From Thiohalocapsa sp963695445 (lineage in GTDB: Bacteria > Pseudomonadota > Gammaproteobacteria > Chromatiales > Chromatiaceae), in NCBI GenBank assembly GCA_963695445.1, contig CAVOGV010000024.1:12643-76642 (forward strand): a stretch of 64,000 nt of DNA. The letters are read 5' to 3'. How positions within the stretch are numbered: the stretch's first letter is position 1; each line of letters begins with the position of its first letter. The notes under the pieces are model-generated. The model was given only the letters and a program-made list of their open reading frames with translations, had not been told where the DNA came from and did not search any database. Shown in pieces: positions 29,603-37,775 of the stretch. The position numbers and the translations under genes are program-made.

Positions 29603-29645
29603 TGTTGTTGTCGTTGTCGTTGTCGTGGTCGTGCTCGTTTTCGTG
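29603..29645. repeat. Short GTTGTC/GTCGTG tandem repeat
   Basis: About seven degenerate hexamers (GTTGTC GTTGTC GTTGTC GTGGTC GTGCTC) lie in the 346-bp gap between the Nif3 gene and the DegS-like gene. On the minus strand the tract reads as a poly-Asp/Asn-rich frame that is not considered coding. The remainder of 29507-29852 shows no gene. Confidence 0.6.
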
Positions 29646-29852
29646 CTTCGAGTGGTCTGCAAGGTGCACATGAGACCGGTGATGTTAAGCGTTGAGGCGC
29701 CCTGAAGTCCCGTCGGTTGATGGAAGTTTCGATTACGACAACGAGACAACGAGAAACTCGACTCATCTGCCAACATTTGGCGCCCTGAAACAATCCAGTC
29801 AAAGGGGTAGCTCGGTCATGCACCTGTCGTAGCGGCATGATAGCTTAACTAG

Positions 29853-31148
29853 ATGCATCGCTTGACCCAGTTTGCCGCCATCGGCCTGCCGAGTTTTGCC
29901 GCTGGCGTTGCGCTTGCCACGTCTGCCCTGCTGTGGGCCGGCCACGGCGTGCCATTTCCGGCGTCCCAGGCGGAAAACACCGACAATCGAACCGACGCGG
30001 TCGATGCCGCGCCTCGCTCCTACGCGGATGCGGTCAGCCGAGCTGCGCCAGCGGTGGCAACGATCTACGGCATCATCGATAGCAGCCCGGGCAGCTCCGC
30101 CAATCGCGGCAGCCGCCCGACCACGAAAGCACCAACAATCAGCCCCCCAGTCGTCCCACCAAACGTTCAGCGATGGGAGGGCGGGACAAGTCGACTACCG
30201 CCGGCACTGGAACATCGCCGCGGTCACGTCAGCCTCGGCTCCGGAGTGTTGGTCTCTAGCGATGGTCTGCTGCTGACCAACCGCCACGTCATCCTCGGCG
30301 CGGCGTCCATCCACGCCGAATTGGCCGATGGGCGCCTGCTCGACGTCGAGCTGCTGGGCGTCGATGCCGAGACCGATCTGGCGGTGCTGCAAGCAACGGC
30401 CCCGGACCTACCCACAATCGCCGTTGGCGATTCGGACGCGTTGCGCACCGGCGATGTGGTGCTGGCCATCGGCAACCCGTTCGGCCTCGGCCAGACCGTG
30501 AGCCTGGGCATCGTCAGCGCCACCGGCCGCGGCCAGCTGGGGCTGACCGGCATCGAGCACTTCATCCAGACCGATGCAGCGATCAATCCGGGCAACTCCG
30601 GCGGGCCACTGATCGACGTCGACGGGCGCCTGGTGGGCATCAACACCGCCATCCTGTCCGAAAGCGGCCTGTCCGCAGGGGTTGGCTTCGCGATCCCGGC
30701 GGACATGGCCATGCGCGTGGTGCAGGACATCGCCACCACCGGCAGCGTGGAGCGGGGCTGGCTCGGCATCGCGGGACGCAGCCTGACACCACAACTGGCC
30801 ACGCGTTTCGGCCTGCGGGCGCCCTACGGCGTGCTCATCACCAGCGTCGGCGAGAACAGTCCAGCCGCCCGTGCCGGGCTCCGCGCCGGCGACGTCGTTA
30901 CCAGCGCCAACGGCCACTTGCTGCGTTCTTCCTACGAACTACTCGACGCCGTCAGTCAGGCTGGCCCAGCCGCCGAGGTCAAGCTCCAGGTCTGGCGCGG
31001 CAGCGAACGCCTCGATAGGCTAGCAATCACCGCCGAGCGCCCGCCCGGCGGCATCAAGCCACGGATGGACGCCAACAGCCGAACCCGCCAGCCCCCAACG
31101 GCAACGCCCGCCTGCATTCCGTCGGGAAAGAGCCCCGGTCGCTGCTGA
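29853..31148 (+). CDS. DegS/HtrA-like periplasmic serine protease
   Basis: 431 residues: an N-terminal signal anchor (about 5-30), a trypsin-like domain and one PDZ domain. The catalytic triad is visible as His in LLLTNRHVILG (about 148), Asp in DAETDLAVLQA (about 178) and Ser in NPGNSGGPLIDV (about 256). The PDZ domain starts near GVLITSVGENSPAARAGLRAGDVV (about 330). One PDZ domain and a membrane anchor fit DegS, which starts the sigma-E envelope-stress cascade. The Pro-rich tail after about residue 395 is extra. An IS element sits 33 bp downstream. Confidence 0.88.
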   Translation: MHRLTQFAAIGLPSFAAGVALATSALLWAGHGVPFPASQAENTDNRTDAVDAAPRSYADAVSRAAPAVATIYGIIDSSPGSSANRGSRPTTKAPTISPPVVPPNVQRWEGGTSRLPPALEHRRGHVSLGSGVLVSSDGLLLTNRHVILGAASIHAELADGRLLDVELLGVDAETDLAVLQATAPDLPTIAVGDSDALRTGDVVLAIGNPFGLGQTVSLGIVSATGRGQLGLTGIEHFIQTDAAINPGNSGGPLIDVDGRLVGINTAILSESGLSAGVGFAIPADMAMRVVQDIATTGSVERGWLGIAGRSLTPQLATRFGLRAPYGVLITSVGENSPAARAGLRAGDVVTSANGHLLRSSYELLDAVSQAGPAAEVKLQVWRGSERLDRLAITAERPPGGIKPRMDANSRTRQPPTATPACIPSGKSPGRC

Positions 31149-31181
31149 GGGCTCCAGCCAATCCGACTGAAAGAGGGCTAG

Positions 31182-32001
31182 GTGGTGTTGACATTTAACA
31201 TCATATAATCCGCCCAACCTGCCAAAAAAGTTTCGCCGATGCCGCGCATGAACCTCATTGACGATCAATGGGATCGGATTGAGCACCTACTGCCAGGCAA
31301 GGCGGGTGACCGCAGGTGTACCGCAGCGGACAATCGTTTGTTCGTGGATGCCGTGCTGTGGATTGCGCGCTCAGGAGCACCTTGGCGCGATTTGCCGGAA
31401 GAGTTCGGGCGCTGGAACAGCGTGTATTAGCGGTTTGTCCGCTGGGAAAAACGCGGTGTGTGGCAACGGATCTTTACCGAGTTGGCCGGTGATTCTGATT
31501 TTGAGGAAGTTTTCATCGATAGCACGGTCATTCGCGCGCATCAGCACGCGGCTGGGGCCAGAAAAGAAGAAGGTGCGCCAGCGATCGGTCGCTCCCGTGG
31601 AGGGCTGACCACCAAGATCCATGCCTTGGTCGAAAGCCTCGGCAACCTCGCCCGCTGGCGCCTGACACCGGGGCAGGCAGCGGATGTCTGCGAAGCGGAA
31701 GCGTTGCTCGCCGGCATTCCCGCCCAAGCGGTTGCTGCGGACAAAGCGTACGACTCCGATGCCTTGATCGACACCATCACGGCCAGCGGCGCGCAGGCGG
31801 TAATTCCCCCGCGTGCCAATCGGAACGAGCCGCGCAGCTTCGATCGGCACATCTATAAGGGTCGCAACCTTGTCGAGCTTCTTCTGTCGCATCAAACACT
31901 TTCGTCGGATCGCAACCCGCTACGAGAAACTCGACAGACACTACGAGGCCTTCATCGCCATCACCGCCGTATCGATCTGGCTCGCTTAATGTCAACCCTA
32001 C
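31182..32001 (+). mobile_element. IS5-family insertion sequence, 820 bp, with CTAG target duplication
   Basis: The left end GTGGTGTTGACATTTAA (31182-31198) and the inverted right end GTAGGGTTGACATTAAG (read on the minus strand from 32001) are near-matching inverted repeats. CTAG is present on both outer sides (31178-31181 and 32002-32005), fitting the YTAR-type four-base target duplication of the IS5 family. The element carries a single transposase gene that is interrupted. It inserted between the DegS-like gene and the CIA30 gene without damaging either. Confidence 0.85.
31239..31989 (+). pseudogene. IS5-family transposase with an internal stop and a frameshift
   Basis: DDE transposase. The N-terminus (MNLIDDQWDRIEHLLPG, then FVDAVLWIARSGAPWRDLP) ends at an in-frame TAG at 31428, and the same frame resumes with RFVRWEKRGVWQRIF. 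At that site related proteins often have Gln, which one base change (CAG to TAG) would explain. The catalytic Asp is in EVFIDSTVIRAH, the next in AVAADKAYDSDA. Near 31880 the frame shifts, and the family C-terminus FFCRIKHFRRIATRYEK ... AVSIWLA follows, ending at 31989. Unlikely to be active unless both defects are sequence errors. Confidence 0.85.
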
Positions 32002-32014
32002 CTAGGGCCTAACC

Positions 32015-32605
32015 TCAGGCCGAGCGATAGAAACCGATGTCGGCAATGCACAGATCGGCGCGCATCGAGCGGCCGATGGCGACGACGCCGAGGCGCGACA
32101 GGCGGGTTAAGTCGAGCGCGGGCACCAGCCGATGGGGCTCGAACCCGGCGAAGGGCAGCCGCACCTCGCGCCATTGATCCGTGGCGAGAAAATCGGCCCG
32201 GTACGACTGCCACGGCATGGTGGTGGCGGAGGTTTTGAGATGCAGGTTGTAGATCTCGCCGTTGCCGCGCACCAACAGGCGCACGCCGGCGTAGTCGCTG
32301 GCATCGAGATAGCCGCCGGGGGACAGATCGATATTGACCTGCACGAATCCGCCGTTGTTGGCCAGACTCACGTCCCCTTGCATACAGAGCGCACGGCGTC
32401 CGTCGATCTCGCGCAGCGACATCGACGCGTTGGAGACACCGCCCATGACACGGTCTGTGACCAACCGCCACGGGGTACCGAGGCGCGAGTTGCCATCGGC
32501 GGAGGAAAAATCGTCGATCAGGCGATCGTGGTCGCTGCCATGGGCTATGTTCAATGTCATCAGCGTCAAGAGCACGGTTAGTCGCGCGGTTAGGAGTACG
32601 GGCAT
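32015..32605 (-). CDS. CIA30-family (complex I intermediate-associated protein 30) protein
   Basis: 196 residues from the Met at 32605, which starts a signal peptide (MPVLLTARLTVLLTLMTLNIAHG); a longer frame reaches 32680. Family blocks are FSSADGNSRLGTPWRLVTDRVMGGVS and WQSYRADFLATDQWREVRLPFAGFEP. The domain has a carbohydrate-binding-like beta-sandwich fold. In mitochondria it is a complex I assembly factor, but the bacterial secreted versions have no known role. Intact. Confidence 0.85.
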   Translation of the reverse strand: MPVLLTARLTVLLTLMTLNIAHGSDHDRLIDDFSSADGNSRLGTPWRLVTDRVMGGVSNASMSLREIDGRRALCMQGDVSLANNGGFVQVNIDLSPGGYLDASDYAGVRLLVRGNGEIYNLHLKTSATTMPWQSYRADFLATDQWREVRLPFAGFEPHRLVPALDLTRLSRLGVVAIGRSMRADLCIADIGFYRSA

Positions 32606-32726
32606 CCGTGCAGTCTGCCGGAAAGCGATCACGTTCGTCACAGCCCGCCGCCGGAATTGCATTTCGGGTACCTGACGCAACCTCGAATCATCTTAACTGA
32701 ACTATTCCCCCACCGGAGATGAAACA

Positions 32727-33116
32727 ATGTACGGCTTCTCAGTAAGCGTCAGCTCGGGCTTCGACGACACCATCGGGCGCGTCACCGAGGCATTGAAGAC
32801 CGAGGGCTTCGGCGTACTCAGCGACATCGACGTCAGCGCCACGCTCAAGGCCAAGCTCGGCGTCGAACAACGCCCCTATCGCATTCTCGGCGCCTGCAAC
32901 CCCCAGTTCGCCCACCAGGCGATCACGGCCGAACCGGACATCGGTTTGCTGCTGCCCTGCAACGTCGTCGTCCGCGAAGACGAGGACGGCGGCGTGCGCG
33001 TGCTGTTCATGGACGCGAGCGCGGTGTTGGCCCTGGTGGATAACCCTCGCGTGCCAGAACTCGCTGCCGAAGTCCGCGCGCGGCTCGATCGTGTCGCCAC
33101 CGCGTTGCAGGACTAA
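32727..33116 (+). CDS. DUF302-domain protein
   Basis: 129 residues forming one DUF302 domain: GFDDTIGRVTEALKTEGFGVL at the N-terminus, YRILGACNPQFAHQAI in the middle and IGLLLPCNVVVREDEDGGV later. The Cys in ILGACNP and in LLPCNV are conserved in the family. No signal peptide, so cytoplasmic. These proteins are often found with sulfur or redox genes, but the function is undefined. The TAA stop is the start of a TAAGGCGATTTCTG element. Confidence 0.88.
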   Translation: MYGFSVSVSSGFDDTIGRVTEALKTEGFGVLSDIDVSATLKAKLGVEQRPYRILGACNPQFAHQAITAEPDIGLLLPCNVVVREDEDGGVRVLFMDASAVLALVDNPRVPELAAEVRARLDRVATALQD

Positions 33117-33140
33117 GGCGATTTCTGCCAACCGCCTGAG
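33114..33140. repeat. Short TAAGGCGATTTCTGCCA palindromic element
   Basis: TAAGGCGATTTCTGCCA followed by ACCGCCTGAG; the outer bases can pair as AGGCG/CGCCT. Its TAA is the stop codon of the DUF302 gene, the same arrangement as at 591 and 21581. Confidence 0.65.
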
Positions 33141-33167
33141 CCCGCACCGACAGCAGTTGGCGACGGA

Positions 33168-33515
33168 TCAATGGACCTTCCCTGAGCCGGGCTCAGCGGC
33201 ACTCGCGGTGCCGATCATGGTCAGCGCTGCCCCGGCGCGCAGTCGTTTCGCCGCCTCGTATTCGGCATCGCTCATTTGACTGCCGACGATGTTGCGCAAC
33301 AAGTCGGCGTCCTTATCGCCTTGATCGACCGCGAGCGACAGCCAGTAGTGAGCTTGGGCTAGATCGATCTCGACCCCGCGACCCTCCGCGTAGATCAGCC
33401 CCATGGCATACTGCGCGTCGACCTCGCCCCGTAAGGCGGCGGCGCGCACGACGCCCACCTTGCCCGGATCATTGCGCAGCAGGATCAGATCCTTGAGATA
33501 GCCGTTGTTAATCAT
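33168..33515 (-). CDS. Small Sel1-repeat protein
   Basis: 115 residues with one clear Sel1-like repeat (DAQYAMGLIYAEGRGVEIDLAQAHYWLSLA) and a partial second one (VDQGDKDADLLRNIV). No signal peptide. The start overlaps the stop of the upstream PEP-mutase-family gene by four bases (33512-33515), so the two are translationally coupled. Sel1 repeats mediate protein-protein contacts; the partner is unknown. Confidence 0.75.
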   Translation of the reverse strand: MINNGYLKDLILLRNDPGKVGVVRAAALRGEVDAQYAMGLIYAEGRGVEIDLAQAHYWLSLAVDQGDKDADLLRNIVGSQMSDAEYEAAKRLRAGAALTMIGTASAAEPGSGKVH

Positions 33516-34414
33516 GAGTTGGATTCCTGCTCATACTCAGCCAGTAGGGCATCGTAGGCATTAAAGCCGACGATGTCGCGCAGGGTTTCGAAATCCAGCC
33601 GGTAGGACGGACTCTGGCCGGCCTTGAGTTCGGCCAACGCCACGCGCATGGCATGCACCGCGCACGACAGCAGCGTCAGCGGATAGGCCGCAATGCGGTA
33701 GCCGATCTGTCCGAGCCGCTCCTGCGGCAGCAGCGGGGTGATGCCGTCCTCTAGCATGTTGGCCATCCGCACACCTGGCACCTCGCGGCAGAACCGCTCC
33801 ATCTCCGCCTCATTGCGCGGCGCCTCCAGAAACAGCACATCGGCGCCCAGATCGGCAAAGGTCCGCATACGCCATATCGCCTCGTCCATCGCGCCCTCGG
33901 CGCCCAGGCTCGACTCCAGCGCGCTACGTGCATCGGTGCGGGCGACCACGACCAAATCCGCACCGCCGTCACGCGCCGCGATCGCGGCCCGCATGCGACG
34001 GACGGCCTCGACGCGTTCGACCACTTCTTTGACGCCCGTGTGGCCACAGCGCTTGGGCGCCAACTGATCCTCGATCATGATGCCGGCGAAACCGGCGCGA
34101 GCATACTGAGCAACGGTGCGGTGAACGTTAGCGACATTGCCATGCCCAGTGTCGCCATCACCGATGACCGGGATCGACACCGCATCGCAGATTGAGCGCC
34201 CCTGATCGATCATCTCGGTCACCGACAGCAGGCCGGTGTCCGGCAACGCCGCGCGCGTCGCAGAGACCGCAAAGCCGCTCATGAAGGTCAGCGGGAAACC
34301 GGCCTGCTCGATCAGCCGCGCCGAGAGCGCGTCGAAACAGCAAGGCATGATCAGGCAGTCTTCGCCTTGAAGCAGACTGCGCAGGCGTTCGCTGGACGCA
34401 TCGGAATTTGCCAT
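33512..34414 (-). CDS. Isocitrate lyase / PEP mutase-superfamily enzyme
   Basis: 300 residues from the Met at 34414, chosen over the longer open frame because family homology begins just after it. Conserved blocks are PCCFDALSARLIEQAGF, the Mg-binding VIGDGDTGHGN (about residue 82), the catalytic loop KRCGHTG (about 121) and VVARTDAR (about 155). This fits the 2-methylisocitrate lyase / oxaloacetate decarboxylase / carboxyphosphonoenolpyruvate mutase group, all acting on C-C or P-C bonds of 2-oxo acids with Mg2+. The exact substrate cannot be told. Intact. Confidence 0.85.
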   Translation of the reverse strand: MANSDASSERLRSLLQGEDCLIMPCCFDALSARLIEQAGFPLTFMSGFAVSATRAALPDTGLLSVTEMIDQGRSICDAVSIPVIGDGDTGHGNVANVHRTVAQYARAGFAGIMIEDQLAPKRCGHTGVKEVVERVEAVRRMRAAIAARDGGADLVVVARTDARSALESSLGAEGAMDEAIWRMRTFADLGADVLFLEAPRNEAEMERFCREVPGVRMANMLEDGITPLLPQERLGQIGYRIAAYPLTLLSCAVHAMRVALAELKAGQSPSYRLDFETLRDIVGFNAYDALLAEYEQESNS

Positions 34415-34469
34415 GGATTCCGCTCCAAAAAGGAACACAATAACCTCGACGCTGCGGCGAACAGACATG

Positions 34470-34494
34470 AAAAAGGCGGGGGTCACCCGCCTTC
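34470..34494 (-). terminator. Rho-independent terminator on the minus strand
   Basis: Read on the minus strand: GGCGGG-TGAC-CCCCGCC stem followed by five T. It lies about 80 bp downstream of the small protein gene at 34573 and before the PEP-mutase-family gene, separating the two. Confidence 0.75.
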
Positions 34495-34572
34495 TGCGCT
34501 GTTGCCCGGCGGGGCCGATCGACACCCCGCCGGCAAGGTCCGATGAACCGGCCCGTCTGAATCCGGAAGCCC

Positions 34573-34770
34573 TCAGCTCTTGGACCACTGGGCGAAGTTA
34601 TCAGTGCTCTTTTCTTCGCCGTCCGTGTACCCGGCCTCGTAGGCCTCGGTGAGACGCTGCTCTTCGCGCTTCGGATTCTGCAAGAAACCGCACTGCCAGC
34701 CCTGGATGTACTCGTCGTCGACACCGAGGCTTTCCATCTTGGTCACGGCATCATAGTAGAACTGGTTCAT
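34573..34770 (-). CDS. Small conserved acidic protein
   Basis: 65 residues: MNQFYYDAVTKMESLGVDDE then GWQCGFLQNPKREEQRLTEA. A strong ribosome site (GGAGAGAGGATAT) precedes the ATG at 34770, and a terminator follows, so it is a stand-alone transcription unit. I recall similar small proteins from sulfur-oxidising gammaproteobacteria, without known function. No signal peptide or membrane segment. The longer open frame to 34917 is ignored because of the ribosome site. Confidence 0.72.
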   Translation of the reverse strand: MNQFYYDAVTKMESLGVDDEYIQGWQCGFLQNPKREEQRLTEAYEAGYTDGEEKSTDNFAQWSKS

Positions 34771-35027
34771 ATCCTCTCTCCGATCGATCTCTCGTTGTGT
34801 TGCTCTCTTGAGGGTTGCCTGAGCCGACCCGTTACCGCGGAGCCGTGCTCGATTCGGCCCAGGTGCCTCTGCCCGTTCGGGTGGAGGATGTGCGGTCGCG
34901 CCGAATCGTGGCAGCATGCTCGACTCACAACAGCACAGTCTGGGCGGTAGAACGCATAAGAATACCGCTTTTTTCTAATGCGTACCAGCACGAAACCCAA
35001 CCAACCCGCTCCGACATACCACGCCGG

Positions 35028-35095
35028 TGTCTCGGCATCCGAGACAGGTTCGCGTACTTGTGCCGCGGCAACCGGCGTCCCATGTTGTGACATGG
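35028..35095. promoter_or_regulatory. Two palindromes in the divergent gap before moxR
   Basis: TGTCTCGG-CAT-CCGAGACA (35028-35046) and CCATGT-TGTG-ACATGG (35080-35095) are perfect inverted repeats in the 411-bp gap (34771-35181) between the small acidic protein gene and the divergent MoxR gene. Neither has a T-run. They are candidate operators. The gap also includes a local AT-rich stretch near 34965-34980 and no gene. Confidence 0.4.
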
Positions 35096-35181
35096 AATAT
35101 ATGGAATTGCGGTGATTCCGACTGCAGCCAATTTGGCAATCGCCCAGGTCCGTCATCAGCCCAGCAGGAGTCCCGCCACCG

Positions 35182-36225
35182 ATGCGACCCGCCCAGCTCT
35201 TACGCGTCCTCGACCGTGAATTTGTCAGCGCCGCCGAAGGCCATCACACGCCAGTCATGCTGTGGGGACCGCCCGGTGTCGGCAAGTCGCAGATGGTGGC
35301 GCAGGTCGCCGGGCGGCACGCGGTACCGGTGGTCGATATTCGACTATCGCAGATGGAACCCAGCGACCTGCGCGGCATTCCGTTTCGCGTCGAACAGCGT
35401 GTGGAGTGGGCCATTCCAGCCATCCTGCCGAACGCGGAGCGGCACGCCGCGGCGGGGGTCTTGTTCCTGGACGAGATCACGTCCGCTCCGCCGGCAGTGT
35501 CGGCCGCGGCCTATCAGTTAATACTCGATCGGCGGCTAGGGGAATATCAGGTGCCGGATCACTGGGCCATCTTCGCCGCCGGTAACCGTCAAGGCGACCG
35601 CGGCGTGACGTACAGCATGCCGGCACCGCTCGCCAACCGATTCTCTCACTTCGAGGTGGATACGCATTTAGACGACTGGGTCGCCTGGGCCTATGCCAAC
35701 GGAATCGACGAACGCATTATCGCGTTTCTTCGCTTTCGGCCGGAGTTGCTGTTCGACTTCGATCCAGCGCATAACCCGGTCGCGTTCCCGTCACCGCGAT
35801 CCTGGGAATTCGCGCATCGGGCACTGCAGAAATTCCAGGACGAACCGCAGCTGCTACAAGGCACGTTGCAGGCCTGCGTCGGCCCCGCGGCCGGCATCGA
35901 AGTGACGGCCTTCGTCAACAGCCTCGATCAGATGCCGGACCTGGATGCCATCTGTGCCGGCGACGACGTGTTGGTGCCGAAGGAGATCGACCTGCAATAC
36001 GCGGTCGCTGCCGCGTTGGTCGGTAAGGCCATCCGCGCCCGCGCAGCGGAAGACGGCCAACGGGTGATCGGTCACATTCTCGACTACGCGGGCCGCTTTC
36101 CTCAGCGGGAGATGGGCGTCATGCTCGTGTCCGATCTGCATCGGGCGATCGGCAACGACCTGTTCGAGGTGCCCGCCTTCACCGAGTGGGCCAATGCGAT
36201 CGCGGACGTGATGCTGTACGACTAG
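35182..36225 (+). CDS. MoxR-family AAA+ ATPase
   Basis: 347 residues. Walker A is GPPGVGKS (about residues 30-37), Walker B is VLFLDEIT (about 92-99) and sensor 1 is AAGNRQ (about 133). The lid region follows (FPSPRSWEFAHRAL). MoxR ATPases act as chaperone-like activators together with VWA-domain proteins. The downstream gene, 24 bp away, encodes exactly such a partner (DUF2201 plus VWA-like). Cytoplasmic; intact. Confidence 0.9.
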   Translation: MRPAQLLRVLDREFVSAAEGHHTPVMLWGPPGVGKSQMVAQVAGRHAVPVVDIRLSQMEPSDLRGIPFRVEQRVEWAIPAILPNAERHAAAGVLFLDEITSAPPAVSAAAYQLILDRRLGEYQVPDHWAIFAAGNRQGDRGVTYSMPAPLANRFSHFEVDTHLDDWVAWAYANGIDERIIAFLRFRPELLFDFDPAHNPVAFPSPRSWEFAHRALQKFQDEPQLLQGTLQACVGPAAGIEVTAFVNSLDQMPDLDAICAGDDVLVPKEIDLQYAVAAALVGKAIRARAAEDGQRVIGHILDYAGRFPQREMGVMLVSDLHRAIGNDLFEVPAFTEWANAIADVMLYD

Positions 36226-36248
36226 ACTGCTTGACGGACTGAACGACT

Positions 36249-37585
36249 ATGCCGGAACAGACCCGGAGCAACATCGACGCCATCGAGACCAAGCTGGCCG
36301 CCGCGCGCACTCGGCTGATCCTGGACAAGCCTTTCCTCGGCGCGTTGGTGCTGCGCTTGCCAATGCAGGTGGCAAAACCGGAATGGTGCCCCACCACCGC
36401 CACCGATGCCCGCACCTTTTTCTACAACCCAGACTATATCGACTCGCTGTCGCTCGACCAGACGCAGTTCATGCTCGCCCACGAGGCGCTGCACTGTGCC
36501 TTGTCGCACTTCGCCAGGCGCCAGCATCGGGTTAGGCACCGATGGGACTTGGCCTGCGACTATGCCATCAACCCGCTCTTGGTCGACGATGGGCTGACGC
36601 CGCCCCCGAACGCCCTGCTGATGCCCCTGTATAAGGGCATGACCGCCGAAGAGATCTACCCTTTGCTGGACGACAACGACCAGTCTGAGACACTGGACAC
36701 GCATGCCTACGATCAGGACAACCAGAACCAGGATCAGCAACGCGGCGGCATGGACGAGCGCGACGTCAGTGAGCAGCAGCGCCGCAACGAGGACGCCGGC
36801 CAAAGCCAGACCGAGGCGGGTGATGGCGGCCAGGGTCAGCCCAAGCGCGAGCGACCGGAGCAGGACCAGCCAACACAGGGTCAAGCCGGCGGCGAACAGT
36901 CCGCCCAGCCGCAGCAGGGCCCGACGGGCGCGCCGCAGCCGCTGACACCGGACGAGCAAGACACATTGCAAGTGCAGTGGCAGCAGCGCATGGCCGGCGC
37001 CGCACAGCAGGCGATGCAGGCCGGCAAGCTCGGCGGCGAACTCAAGCGCATGATCGACCATCTGCTGCAACCGCAATTGCCCTGGCGTATGCTGCTGGCG
37101 CGCTACATGAACAGCCTGTCGCGAGAGGACTACAGCTGGTCGCGGCCCTCCCGACGCGAAGGCGATCTACATCATGCCGAGCCTGCGTAGCCATCAGCTC
37201 GACGTCGTCGTCGCACTGGACACGTCCGGCTCGATCAAGGATGACGAGGTGCAGGAATTCATCGACGAGATCGACGCCCTGAAGGGGCAGGTTCGCGCCC
37301 GCGTCACGCTGCTGCCCTGCGACGCGGCACTGTGCGCGGGGGCGCCGTTCCGATTCGAACCCTGGGAGCAGTTTTGCCGACCCACGGGACCTCGCCGGCG
37401 GCGGCGGCACGAGCTTCCGGCCAGTGTTTCAGTGGGTGGAGCAGCAGGGCCTGCGCCCGGACCTGCTGGTCTATTTCACGGACGCCGACGGTGATTTCCC
37501 GAGCGACGAACCGAACTATCCTGTCATTTGGCTGGTCAAAGGCCGCGCGACCGTACCCTGGGGCGAGCGCATCCAGCTCAACTGA
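36249..37585 (+). CDS. DUF2201 metallopeptidase-like / VWA protein, two frameshifts
   Basis: The N-terminal domain carries a zinc-binding motif AHEALHCALSHFARR (HEALH, about residue 78). A Gln/Gly/Glu-rich linker (about 150-235) is followed by the C-terminal VWA-like domain, whose metal site begins VVALDTSGSIKDDEV. The frame shifts near 37165 and again near 37380; the last part (GGGGTSFRPVFQWVEQQG ... TDADGDFPSDEP) ends at 37585. It is the expected partner of the upstream MoxR ATPase, 24 bp away. Likely a chaperone or protease complex with unknown client. Confidence 0.82.
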
Positions 37586-37775
37586 GCAAAACTGGCTCCT
37601 GATTGCGCCCCGCTGGACCCAACTCGGTCCATACTGGGGCGAACTGGGCCGAACTGGGCCACCCACGGTAAGCGATGCTGGATTTCCACGATCTTTGCAT
37701 GCTTGCAGGCAATAATTTAGGGCCACGCATCCCCCCACACACCGGCGCAATCGCCCTGGCACTCCAAGCAATCTG

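Noticed and set aside
29603..29645. Start of a CRISPR array or acidic repeat protein
   Set aside because: The hexamer tract is continuous without spacers and the acidic frame has no start or homology.
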